From assembly GCA_963920665.1 (NCBI GenBank), contig OY987272.1:11351001-11415000 (forward strand): 64,000 nt of DNA, written 5' to 3'. The translations under genes and the position numbers were made by a program. This stretch comes from Straminergon stramineum. Lineage: Eukaryota; Streptophyta; Bryopsida; Hypnales; Calliergonaceae. Below are positions 44,699 to 57,109 of this stretch, piece after piece (position 1 is the first letter of the stretch; the number at the start of each line of letters is the position of its first letter). Under the pieces are notes generated by a model, which did not search any database, was not told the DNA's origin, and was given only the letters and a program-made list of their open reading frames with translations.

Positions 44699-47321
44699 AA
44701 ATATACGTTGCATTAGGTGCAAATAGACACAATGAAAGCCGTAGAATTTTGAGACCAAGTTTTTGAAGCCATGAAATTTGAGTCTAACGAACTCAAGCCT
44801 TGACTAAAGTCATGAAATGAAATCACACTTTTGAAGGCATATCATTGAAGCCATGAAATTTGCTACCGTACAATTGAAGGTATGTAATTTTTGTCCCTTT
44901 AATATACTAAATAATTTGTAGAGTACTTTGTTGTGTGTGCATCATTTTTATGTTGTTTTATCCACAATGCATTATTTATATAAAATTATTATATTTTTTA
45001 ATATTATAATTAAGTGCACAATGTAATAAATAGTTGAATAAATAGGTACCTTATCCCTAGTGAATCCTTAAAAAACATTTTTGTTGTCATGCCATTCAAG
45101 GGTATCATTGAATGTTACAAACACTTTGTTGTAAATGAATGGAAGGCAACATTGTGGGTTGGAAGAAGTGGATGATTATTGTGTGAGTAGTGTGAGTACA
45201 AAGTTTTGACATTCCTTTTAGAGGGAGAAGCAACAATGACCTAAAATAACACATTTAATACTCAATTACTATCTACTAGATGTTCAATTGTGCAATTTAG
45301 GAGTTCATTCAATCTTTGGATCTTCAATTTTTTGTTGGATCTTCTTATGCATTGACCATTCCAATGCCTACAATAGAAGAATTTGTTGTCTACATAAAAC
45401 AATTTGCCATATAGTTATGTTAATGTCACCTATTTCAATAGATCTTCATCCAAGCTCTCTGCAATCGCATACACCATGGACATTATGTTCTACTCTCTTG
45501 CCTTGGACATCAATTTACATTGTCTCAATCATGAGGTTGTACATGCAAAAATACATCAATGACAAAAGATTTATACTAATCTCCAAAGTTGGACCCCACA
45601 ACCATTTTTTTCCATATCCATGTGAAATATTTTGTCTCCAAAGGCTCTAGAACCTAAAACAAAGCTCCCCAACCTTCAATCAATTGTCACTTGTAGAACG
45701 GAGAGCATTGGAGCCTTAGTGTTTTAGTAAACAATATGTATCCTATATTTTTTATTTCATTTGAAAATTCTAAGCATTGACTTCAAAAAAAATTCAACCT
45801 TCATATTTATGTTCATGTTTTTTCTACCCTTCATTGCCTACAAAATCAAACTCTTCATAACTTTCATTTCATTAGTTGAATAAAAATGGTTTAAAATATT
45901 TTGTCTTGTTATCAATTTATCATACCAAACAAAGTTAATTAATTTTTTTATTAGAATTTATTTTCTATTTCTTGCTTTGATATTGAAATAATAAAAGTAC
46001 TAAAATCTTTTGCAATACTTAACAAAACAAACTTGGCATGTAGAATATAATGATCATGAGGCATCTAAAAAATTCCATATATGATTCCTAAAGTTGGAGT
46101 CGAAAGAGCCTACCCCAATTTTCACCCCCCTGAAAGTGGTTTCTTTAGTCAAGTAGGGTTAACTTAACCCCTAAAGGAGGTTGCCCCTGTTCATACAATG
46201 ACTATAGAGAGAGGATCTAAAAAATCAATGGCATTCATTGTAGCATAGCATGTTGTACGGGGCTAATATTTTTTGGTAGCCTTACAAGAATGATATGAGA
46301 GGATGTTATGAAATTTGCATAATTTTTGAATGAGCAAAGAATTGTGAAATTTTTTCTTGTATTTAACCTTGAAATAAAGGAGTACAGAAATAGTAGACTA
46401 CATTGTGTCTTTTGCCTGCATTAGGGATAAAATATCAATAAAATTTTGAATCTCTAAAATGTTTCCAAATAGTATTTGATGAATGTGTATTGGGAGCATA
46501 GAATCCAATCCAATTGGTAACAAAATCGATAAATTTTGAAACAATTTAATTATAGGATTTGTGCTCAATGCAAAATGTATTTATTTGATATAATTCTACC
46601 CGTGGCATAGCAAGTTGTAGCAAAAAAACACCTTTGACTTTGTACTACCAATGAAATAAAGCAATAACTCTAAATCTTTGGGGTTTTTTTTGGTACATAT
46701 GAAATATGAACATTTAGGTTAGATGGGAGGACTCAAAATTTGAATCTTGCTGAGTTAACCCCTAATTGTTGAATCAACAATATAAGGTGATACAAAGTTT
46801 CAACTCATTTGAAGTTTAAGTATTGGAAGCTTAATTTTTAATTGCAAAAGGCCAATATTTGATTTTTTTATAGGTCCTTAAAGGCATATACATACCATTA
46901 GTGCATGTTACCTTGAGCCTTTATGGGGTCACACTCATTATTTAGACAAGCTTACTAGTTTCATTTGATTTTGAGATCTACAAAATTATACACATCCATT
47001 TGCTTAAACAATGTTCCCAATGGAAATAGTAAAGTGTGTTCATGATTTTCACCATTGAAAATCCAAACATACAAGTATTGATTTGGAGTTATTTGATCAA
47101 GTGTAAAAAAATTGCATTTTAATATTTGCAAGGTGGATATTTTAGATATTTTTTCTTATGCATTTATTGGATACCGGATGAATTAAGTATGAATTTTCAA
47201 ATTGATGAAAAGAAGTTTTTTTCTAAAATTGACCCTAGACTCTCATCAATAGTGGAAGTATATTTTAGCCAAGAATATGTGTGTGTAGGGTAGAAAGAGG
47301 TGAAAATTAGGTGTAGTTATC
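44699..47321. other. AT-rich DNA with solo TTAA-type ends, no gene seen
   Basis: Left-type ends TTAACCCCTAAAGGAGG (46164) and TTAACCCCTAATTG (about 46748) lack clear partners. The frame at 45288-45650 (+) has no recognisable domain. No supported gene. Confidence 0.45.
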
Positions 47322-48245
47322 TTAATCCTTAAAGTCCCAAAGTTGCTTCAAAAAACCCTTGGGATTTCAAGTAGGCTTGTGTGATTGCATTCTTTGACAT
47401 AATTTTTTCAATTTTCATTTCAAGATTGAAATTCACATTAGCTTTTTAGGAATATAATTTTTATTTCAATTGGTGCCTAGGAACATAAGCTATGCCACCC
47501 TAAGTCCAAATTTTTTTTCGTAGGGTGGCTCCAAAGAAATCACAAAAAATTGAATTTTTTTAATTTTAATTTTTTTCTCATAGATTATATTTTTGTCTAA
47601 AAGTAAAGCTTTGATTCATTCCATTTTGGATTAGTGATGTGAAAGTTATTTAACTTTTTGGTTTATAGGCAATCATTGCATCATCCTAAGAAAATACCTT
47701 ATAGGTTTCATTTTTGAACTCAATTTTCAAAATTTATCAAAGAAAAAGTTACACGTAGTTGACTTGGCTTTCTAGAACAATCTCACCATTCAGATTAATG
47801 TATTTCAATTCCGTCTTAGAACTATTAATGATTTAGTTTTTCTTCTATCTTGTATTTGTTTCTACTTAGTGATTTTCTTAAGAATGAAAATCAAGTGTTT
47901 TTTTAGAATTTTTCCTTGACTTTCAACTCAATTCTTCAACATGAAAAATAAAAATAAAAAATCAATAGTGCATCAATTTTCAGTTAAGAAGATTCAAAGT
48001 CAAAAATTTAAATCGAGCAAGGTGCAAAAAACTTGTTTTCTTTACTAGAAATGCAAATGTCTTGCAATCTATATGGTCAAAGTTTCAAAAAAATTTCCCA
48101 CATATTCTTATAATAGTCTACTACAAGATCATATGGTTAGATATGGGGAAAAAATTATTTTTCAAATTACTTTTCTCTTTGAATAAGAAATGACAATTTT
48201 AAGTGTGTGTTTTTATGGAAAAAGACCTTGGGAGTGTAGAAGTTA
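47322..48245. mobile_element. Decayed TTAA-type element
   Basis: Left end TTAATCCTTAAAGTCCCAAA at 47322. The inside and right part (caatctatatggtcaaagtt, cacatattcttataatagtc) are related to 36663-37239 and to the end of 43792-44698. The expected right end near 48228-48245 is eroded. Confidence 0.5.
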
Positions 48246-48439
48246 CCTCCATAAGCTCTTTAGTTATAAATTAACAAAACCCCATTAAATTGCCATTTTT
48301 AGTTCTTTAGACCAAAATTTGAATTTTTTTTCATGTATCATGCTAAATAATTTAAAATTATATTACTCTAACTATGTCAAGTGAAAATTTCACGTCTTGA
48401 ATCATTATAGAGTTTGAAAATTGGATGGAAAAATATTGG

Positions 48440-48600
48440 GCCTACAAACCCAAATCCCAAGACCCCACTCCCAAGCCCCCCACTAACCTGTCTCCTAAGA
48501 CCCCACCCCCCCACTAACCCTGCTCCCAAGACCCTCAAGACCCCATTCCAAGCCCCCACCCACCCACCTAGCCACTAACTTGTCTCCCAAGACCCCCCTA
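48440..48600. repeat. C-rich minisatellite containing AuxRE cores
   Basis: Degenerate units of roughly 45-55 bp built from cccactaacctgtctcctaa and cccaagacccc. TGTCTC, the core auxin-response element, occurs at 48489-48494 and 48581-48586, and GAGACA at 48611-48616 just outside. The block lies about 270 bp upstream of the SAUR TATA box. Confidence 0.6.
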
Positions 48601-48862
48601 CTTAGAAAAGGAGACAAGCACTTCGACAAGCGTAGCTCGACTCCAATTCAGGAACAAACAGTCTACTGCACCTACTTTCTGAATGGGACAATAATTTACC
48701 AAAAACAAATTATTGAGATATAGGAAAGATCATCCATTAGTTGTTGCTTTTCCTCCACAATGTAAAAGGATTTTTGGCCCTTCTCCAAAGTAAAAGTCCT
48801 TCATAAATGTTTATAAAAAAAGAAGTAAAAGACCTTTTCCTTTTTCCTCAATACCAAACACC

Positions 48863-48870
48863 TATAAATA
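48863..48870 (+). promoter_or_regulatory. TATA box of the SAUR gene
   Basis: TATAAATA about 245 bp upstream of the SAUR start codon, in a suitable orientation and setting. No other strong TATA motif is close by. Confidence 0.6.
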
Positions 48871-49107
48871 AGATGTTCCCTTCTTCATTTTATTACTCAC
48901 ATCACATTGTAGATCAATATTACATTTTATTACTTCCTCCACATCCACTATCTTCAATTAGAGTGTGCATTTACACACCATTCTTCACCCCACATGCTTA
49001 AAGTGATGCATTTTCTTGTGTTGTAAAGAGCAAGCACCAACTTTAGTAACTCACTTGGCCCGGCCCATTTCAATTTTTATTTATTTTTATCAAAAGCAAG
49101 TCCAATC

Positions 49108-49512
49108 ATGGGGAAACTTGGCAAACAATTACAAAAGACATTGCAAAAGGTGCAACACAAGTTTGTACATGGACACAAGGGCTACGTCAAGGTTGAAGAT
49201 GAAGATGCTTTTCCAAGTGATGTACCTGAAGGATCCTTTGTTGTGTATGTTGGTGATGAGATGCGCCAATTTGTGATGAAAACCAAGATCCTCCACCATC
49301 ATCTCTTCTAAATGTTGTTGGCCATGTTGGCGGAGGAGTTTGGATACACCCCTAATGGAAGCTTGGTTATGGCTTGTGATGTCCCATTTTTCAAGCATCT
49401 TGTATGGCTCATTGAGACAAGCAATGCATCCATTTTGGAGGATCGAATTGTGGTAGGAGCTTTCTGCCTTCCCACCACTAAGACCACTTACCACACCAAT
49501 TGGATGGATTGA
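49108..49512 (+). pseudogene. SAUR-family auxin-responsive gene with one in-frame stop
   Basis: SAUR proteins are small, intronless auxin-induced regulators of cell expansion; many inhibit PP2C-D phosphatases. The frame starts MGKLGKQLQKTLQKVQHKF and keeps the SAUR core: DVPEGSFVVYVGDEMRQFVM, KTKILHHHLF, MLLAMLAEEFGY and a C-terminal FFKHLVWLIE. A TAA at 49309-49311 interrupts it after LHHHLF, where the family usually has Lys; a single A-to-T change from AAA would explain it. Everything after the stop remains in frame to the next stop at 49510-49512 (134 codons in all), so the mutation looks recent. It could also be an assembly error or a short-form protein. A TATA box and AuxRE-like motifs lie upstream. 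Confidence 0.8.
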
Positions 49513-50722
49513 TGCCATATTGTACTATAAATTTAGTTATAGATGAAGAGTACTCCTTTCTTGGGGAACAATTCACATTATTTGGTTGGTAGAAGTTTTA
49601 TATCCTTGAGTAGGCAAATGGTAAGAGACTCCAGTGCATCCCAAGGCACACAAAGGGTCCAGATTTCTATATATGTACACTGATTTTGAAGATATATTGT
49701 ATACAAAGTGACAATGGCAGTTTTAGACATGGTGCAATTTTGGGTGTCTTGTACCCATGTTATGAAATAGGACATTAATTTAGTTGTGCATACGCACACA
49801 GACAAGGTTTCCATGCAAAAAGCTTAATAATCACATTAGTTAACTATACATAATTCACACCCTCTGTCAACAAAATTCATAAGATCCTTGAATTAGGGAT
49901 ATTTTATTTGTATCACAGATTGAATGAGTGATTCACATATTTGTTTTGCTCCCCTCAACCAAATTTTGAATCATGTTCTTTTTGATCTCACATTGTAAGT
50001 GTTTTGAGACTTTGAATGTACAGTACATGGGATCACTTTTGGCATAGCCCTCCATATTCATGTAACTTGGGAGGACAATTCTAGACTATTTGAAGCTTGT
50101 TTGGACTCAATTTTTTAATCAATTCAAAGATTAGAGGTATTGAATATAAGATATTAATAGAGGTTTCAAGTTGATCATGAGTTTGTCCAACTTTGAGAAA
50201 GAAGATGAAATTCATCCCATTACATTAGTTACAAGCTTCTAAATTCAAATGGACATTCAATTTCAAAGCCCTCCGTAAGGTATTGGCATTTGCGACGAAA
50301 TGAGAAAGATTAAACAAAACACAGAACCTTTCCAAATATGTGTCCTAACATTTTATTGAGTGTCTTGGCAATAGGAGAGAGTAACAAACAAGGATTGTTG
50401 TACTTTGCAAACACTAATCTTTCAAACTGTGTGAAATTTACAGAATATTTATTCATAGTCACAATTTTTTGAGTTCCAAATAAAGTTAGTAGTCAAGATA
50501 CGATTCAAGCAAATTATTCACCCTTTCATGTGCCTGCCCTCAAATTTGCATGTCTTCCTTTAAGAAGCTTATACTCCACTTTGCATCTTCAATTGCTCTT
50601 GCACAAAATCATTCATTAAACACAATCCAAACTCAATGTACATTCTTTCTGATATATACATGTGTCAAAACATTTGAATTGAATCGAGGATTTTCAGAAT
50701 ACTAAGTATCATGAGGAAGTAG
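49513..50722. other. Intergenic DNA between SAUR and CCD, no gene seen
   Basis: AT-rich with no supported exon; presumably holds both 3' ends, since the two genes converge here. Confidence 0.5.
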
Positions 50723-52659
50723 TTAACTGAAAACCTCTGACATAAAAATTGTATAGAACCCATAAGGAACCCTGTTTGGCAATTTCACAACTGCCACTGG
50801 ATCTTTTGCCATGGTCTTGGCATCGACAATCACAACCTTTGATGTCCTGCCAAAAGGGTTAGTATAATCAATATCACAACCTACATCTTTGAAATTCAAT
50901 TTTCATACAATTACACTATTTCAAGAACTTGTAGCCAACTATATAAAATTATCTTCTCCACGATTCATAAAGATAATGGTCTTTCTCTGGTTCACAATGA
51001 TCACTCCCTATGTATTTGAAGGAAGGCCTCTTTGTTGACATCATATGTGACCCCTTATGAATGTTGTCTAAATTTCAAGAGATAGTCTAATTTTATTGAA
51101 ATTAGATGCAAGTTTGAATGAGGACATTCTACATAATAATCGAATACTAGAATTCCACAAGAATTGTTACTGAATCACAAAATATATCTTATTGTGTAAA
51201 CCAAAGTGCAGCAGAACAGAAAATTGATTTAAGTTCATATCTATTGTTCTCGTCATGCACGAAGGTGATCAAGTATCCATCATCTTCCTCTATCTCTAGC
51301 TCACTGGAACGAGGCACAAATATCGCTTCTCCTCTAAACCGCCCAAGACCAAAAACAAATAGACCTTCAATGTTACCTCCTATTGTTGCACCAAGTCCAA
51401 ATTGTGGCTTGTGAAGAAGATTGTACTTTGCAATACTGTATACACGATGGTTTTCAAACAGACATCCATATGAGTAGGAATGTTTTCTGCACAATGATAA
51501 CCAGGGTACAAAAATTCAAAAATTCATGAATTCATGAATTTTGAGAAAGAAAAAGAAAATCAGAAACTCCATGCTTTCAATCACAAATTTTGTAACATGC
51601 ATAGCTCACATATGTAGGTAATCACTAAGCAAATTATAAGTATATTATGATAACAATAAGTGCTCCAAGAGAGGTAACAAATGTACCAATTATTGTAAGA
51701 AAGCATACCCTGCAACTTTTAACAATAGAAATATCTTTTGAAAGTTACTAAAATCAAATAAATTAGTTTCCAAAGTGGACTTCCTATCTAGAGTTTGAGA
51801 ACTTAGGTGGAGATTTTGTCCTAAGAAAATAAAAATATTTACAAAGTTTCTTTGAGACTTAAATCATCAATCACACTACTTCAACTTCAATTACATACCT
51901 TCCGACATACTTCTCATTGATGGTTAGAAATCCCATGGCCAACTCACCCAATCTCTTTTGTTTCACCTCACCAATCTTCAGGTTCATTCTAAACTCATAC
52001 CTTCAGTGCTAACATATTTGGTTGAGTACCAAAACGTAGCATGTCATAGGTAAATCAGAAGAGCATTGATTCAGAGGGCACAACAAAAAACTCCGACTAG
52101 GATTAAACACCTCAGAAATAATTTCCTCTGAAACTAGTAGTATGGCTTACAATTCCTCTTCAATTTGTGGCTTATCTTCAAGAAAAAAGGTCAAATCTCC
52201 ATCAGGTAGTTGACATGAATACAATACAATTTCATTGCCCTCCTCCCACAAACTTGCTGAACATCCAAGCAACCAAATTTATCAATCTGATCAAGGTGAT
52301 CACATGATAAACCATCAACTAATCTCTTATGGAGTCAATATAACCAACTAAATGTGCACTATGTTCATGTTGTAATAGAGAAATTCATAATTCTGGTTGG
52401 AAGAAACATGCGTGTCAAGACTCTACAAGAAAATGGAGAGTCTACAAAATATACAAAAGATTGAAAGACAAAATTATTATAATAGAATCAAAACACCCAT
52501 TAGAGCCTCTACAACTCACCATTATGATAAATATAGCATGGTGGAATGGTGAACCATTTGAGCTGGGATTCATTGGTGGCGTATTGTGGAAGCACTGAGT
52601 GAGCGCCAATTTATCCACACTTGGTAAATCGCAAACACAACCAGGTCCTGGGTTTTGGC

Positions 52660-55600
52660 TAAGTGAATACTACCTTTGGGTGTCTAAGCATGGTCTACTG
52701 TGCCTTCCAAGAAATGGATCTTTTACTAAGTTCCTAAGTGATTCCAAATTTGCAAGATTCGCTTAATTTACTTCCAGTGTTTTGGCTGATTGAAAGGATG
52801 ACCTGCTATATGGTTTGGATGGACCCTATCATAGGGCAGAACTAACCTAAGAAACCTCTAGTTCATCTTTTTCCATTTCTAAAAACATAAAACTAGACCC
52901 TATCCGACCTTCCTAGCCAAAGTTATGGGTGGATGAAGTTTGATCCCTACTTGGTTCCTCAAACTTCATCCATCGATTGAACCTAGCTCCCTAATTCAAA
53001 GAGATCTGAAATTTTTAGGGATGGATCAAAAGACTTGCTCCTATCTAGATAAGGAGTTTGGGCCTGAATGGGGATTCCCACAAAATTCTCATCCAAGCCT
53101 TACCTAAACTTTATCTGCTAATTTTTCCTAACCTATAATTTGGAATTAACTTTCCTTTTCGGCCCTGGACCCTTATTGATAGCCTCCTCCTAATCTCCGT
53201 CATTCACTACCAATCCCTAGGTCTAGCTATTCTTCATCCAATTTGATCCTAATCTTCATCTAGCGATAACTTCCTTGTTTTTAACCCAATTTGAGCGTGC
53301 CTTAGGGTTTTGGAAAGCTACGGTCTTCCTCTTTAAGTTTATGTCCTAGGAAATGACCTCACCTATATTCATAAGGGTCTGACTTAGGGGTAGGCCTCAG
53401 ACAAAGTTACTAATCACTAATTAGGGACCTTGGAAGAGTTAGGAAAGGTTTAACTCATACCTCAGAACTTGAATCGTTGATCGCACCCATCGGAAGCTCT
53501 CTTTCCTTCACCATGAACTCCTATGTTGTGATACAACGAACCACCATTCTAATCATAAAATAATTTAATACAAGAAGTTATCTGTTGGCTTTATCCCATT
53601 TCTTTCCTTATGTCCTCTTTTCCTTCCACTCTATTCTCCCTACGTACTATGGTGGCCCAACTAACCCCACCTCTACCTACGAGACTAATCCTAAAGGCCT
53701 AAGCAAGTCTTAGGGATTTCACCCCTACCTTATCTACTTTCACCCCCTTCTTTCAAGTTGTCTTCCCCCTTGTCATTCCTTCTCATTCTTCCGGCCTTCT
53801 GCCATCTCCATTTTGTTTGTCTCTTCTTCCTTGTATTGGTTGTAGAGACAGAGCATTGGATTCCCCGCTCCATTTAGTGTGTTAGTACAAGGACTACATT
53901 CCTTCTCCACCCCCTCCTCTTCTCCTTACTCCTTGCACTTGGCCAATTTCGTTCACTACTGCTGGACCATTTTTTCCCCTTCCCCACCTATTGATCTCTT
54001 CTTCCTAGACCTAACCAATTTCGTTCACTATTGTTGGACCCTCCTTTCCCTTCTTCCACTTATTGGACATTTTTCCTCAAGCCCCAGTGTTGTTATCCCA
54101 ACCCTGTGGACCCCAGTCCCATAACCCAATCCTTCAAACCCTCTAACTGCAAGACCACCTGGTGACCCAATTATTGCGAGCCTAGGTTTGGAGGATCCTA
54201 TTAGCAGTTGTTGTCCCTACTCAATGTCTAGCCTGGCCGCTAATCCACCCGGTGGTACCTAACTTGGTTCCCTCTCCGGGTATCGAGGTGTTGGAGGTAC
54301 TAGTTGGGAAGTTGGGGTGTTGGATGTTATTTTCCCTTTTTATGCTAAGTTCTAAGGGAGGCTTGAAGGGTCATGTTTATGCTAGTGGGTAGTGGACTAG
54401 GCTTGTAGAGGCAAGGGCCTCACTCTATTTCTCCCTAATTACCTCCCATGCTAATTTTGACTTCTAATTCCCACTTTGGGAGGCCTTAACCTTGATTTGT
54501 TTCCAACGCATTTTGGGAACTCAACCTTATAGGGAGAGGGAACACAGGGTCTCATGGTTCTCCTATGGGGTGGTTTTAACACACCACTAGGACTTTTTAC
54601 CCTAAAGGGGGTTGAAAGCTTTATCATTGTTCTTTCTTTTAACACATTGCTAAGACTTTCTACCCCAAGGGGGTTCAAAGCTTTGCCATGGTTTACTCTT
54701 GTAACACACCGCTAGGACTTTTCACCCAAAGGGGGTTCAAAGCTTTGCCGTCATGGCAGGATCCACTAATCTTTACTCTCTCTTGAACCACACCAAGGAA
54801 TACTATGTTAGTATTGGGGGAACCAAAAGAGACCTTAATACTCAAGGGATTAGCTACACGGGGTTATTAATATGAAAGACTTCAACTAAAGTCCCTCCAA
54901 AGCGGCATTACTAGTTATATGGGGGGTTGCTCTAGGGTTAGTACAATGACAAGATAAGGAGAGTGACCACAAATGTCCCTCAAAGTAGCACACACAACGT
55001 TTAGTATCACGGTAAGGTAAAAAGTCTCTAAGCTCAAGCTTAAAAGAGTTAGTACTACACACAATCAAGATGCAAAGGACCCTCAAAGACCTCACAAGCT
55101 TGGAAAAACAACAAAAATAGCCAAAAGTGCCCCCCAAAAACACCATTGTAAGGTTTGTGGCTAAAAATGCTACAATTCCAACATAAATTGGACCCAATGG
55201 ACCCAATTACACAAAAAAAGGGTGGTGAGAGAGGAAAAGGGGCGCCCTTTTATACTCTTTCCCAAGCACCCACCTCCTCTTGTTCATCTAAGTTAACCTT
55301 ATCTTCTTGGATTTTCATCCTAACTCAAGGTTTTCATCCTATGTTGGCCCGCTAAGCTAACTTTTGGAGATTAACTCCAAATCACAAATGGATTGGGCCA
55401 TTAATTGTCAGGGAATTTTACAAGTTCGGGCACTTATGACTATTAGAATGTCTTGAAATTTGTCAGGGTAGCTTATTAATATAAAAAAAACTATAGCAAT
55501 TTTTAGTGGGAATTTACCGCTATTTGGAGAATTTCTAGTAATTTTCCATCGCAAGATTGGGTAGTTGACCATTCGGAAAGACATCTTCTGACTATCAGAA

Positions 55601-56490
55601 AATTCTGAATTTTTTTGTGAAACCTTCCATTGGGATCCCATGACACATGTGTAGGCTCATATTTTTACTCTACACATTGGTCTAGGGGGGTTAAAATCCA
55701 TCCCCTCATTTAATTATTGGTGATTAGGGAATCTTCCACACCAGAGGGAATCTTGGCAAACCAACTTTGTTGTTGGTTCCCGAGCATGGTTTTAACTTCA
55801 AATCACCCTCTTTGGACCTGAGATTCTTCCATGGTCCAGTCTTGGTATTTTCAATATCTGCAAGTCTAAAATTGGAATTCCACTATTTCATTGATGAAAT
55901 GGGGAAACTAGAAACTATCTCAGGGAACTAACTCCTATACCTTACCAGGGTTCCTTCCACCAATTCTAGCCTAGAGATGTCCTCTCCGTGTAGGGTTTTG
56001 AGCCTGATACGCTCATCACTTACATTTGATCAATTTGCCATGATTAGTTGGGTTCTAATCTATTTACAACTCATGGTTGGGCCATTCTAGCTATAATATT
56101 CTAAAATTAGACCAAATACTATATTGGTATGTGACACACCTATTTTGGTTCTACACTCTTTTCTAAGCTTTTTGTATATATAAATTGCATTTAAAATAAC
56201 AAAATACAAAAAAAAGAAAAAGAAAAAGAGTAAGCCCTTGGTGACGAATTAGGGGCTCACACACTCCAAATTGTGCTTCCTTCTTTTCATCAAAAACTAC
56301 TGCCATCTTTCCCTTTGCCATGCCCTACAACAAACCATAGGCAAAAATATAGATTGAGCTTTAGTTGGATCATAGAAGACAAAATAAAAGCAAACTCAAA
56401 TTTAAAATGATCAATAAAGGCTTCCCTGCACCATAGAAGGCCATATGTGACCATAGGGTTCAACAACTACTATGGCAATGCCGACATTTT
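52660..56490. other. Large CCD intron with inserted repetitive DNA
   Basis: About 3.8 kb between two CCD exons, more GC-balanced and pyrimidine-rich than the surroundings and probably inserted. Some stretches resemble the 57.2-57.75 kb intron, for example tgccttccaagaaatgga versus tgccttccaagtaatgga, and acccaatttgagcgtgcc versus acccaatttggacaatgc. No LTRs, polymerase or target duplication could be defined. Confidence 0.4.
54577..54760. repeat. 62-bp tandem repeat, three units
   Basis: Units begin at about 54577, 54639 and 54702. Shared core: taacacaccgctaggactt, then aaagggggttcaaagcttt. It lies inside the large CCD intron. Confidence 0.75.
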
Positions 56491-57109
56491 GTCAAAGTTT
56501 GTACTTTAAAAAAAGTGATAATATGCCTCGAGATCCAAAATCAAAGGAAGGTCCATGAAAATAGCATAATTTCAGAGGTGGCAAAGTCGTGCATTACGAT
56601 GCTTTTGGGTAGAGTAATGATGGTAGCTTTTGACATCACTCCCTCTTTGGATACGACATGATAGTAAACGTGCGATTTACTTAAATCATAGCTAAAAGTA
56701 AACAACTCGTTTGCAATGACATAATAGTACAACACTAAGTAACTCTGTCCACTCAACAATCGATGAATAGCAGATTCCCACTATAAATCTCTCTTTCCTT
56801 ACTTTCAGGTTCTCTTTGCTACAAAAGCTCTCATTCATACACTAAAAGAAACTAGGTCCATTTAGTCGGGCTTTTAGTGCCTCATGCAACTCCATTGGCA
56901 CCGATGATTCCAAAGTGATGAAAATTGAAAGTTTAGTTGATAGTTTTGTTCATCATGTCATTAATCTTGAGTGCCTAATTTGATAGAGGTCAAATTACCA
57001 GTGACGGGTTCCAATTTGGGATGAGCAATCATAACAAGTCCAAGTTGACCTTCATAAAACTCATGTCCCATTGTCTCCAAATCACCATCTTCCAACACCT
57101 TGATGATGT

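Noticed and set aside
45288..45650. 120-codon plus frame
   Set aside because: No recognisable domain on either strand; surrounding DNA is repeat-rich, so it may be transposon debris, but nothing specific supports that.
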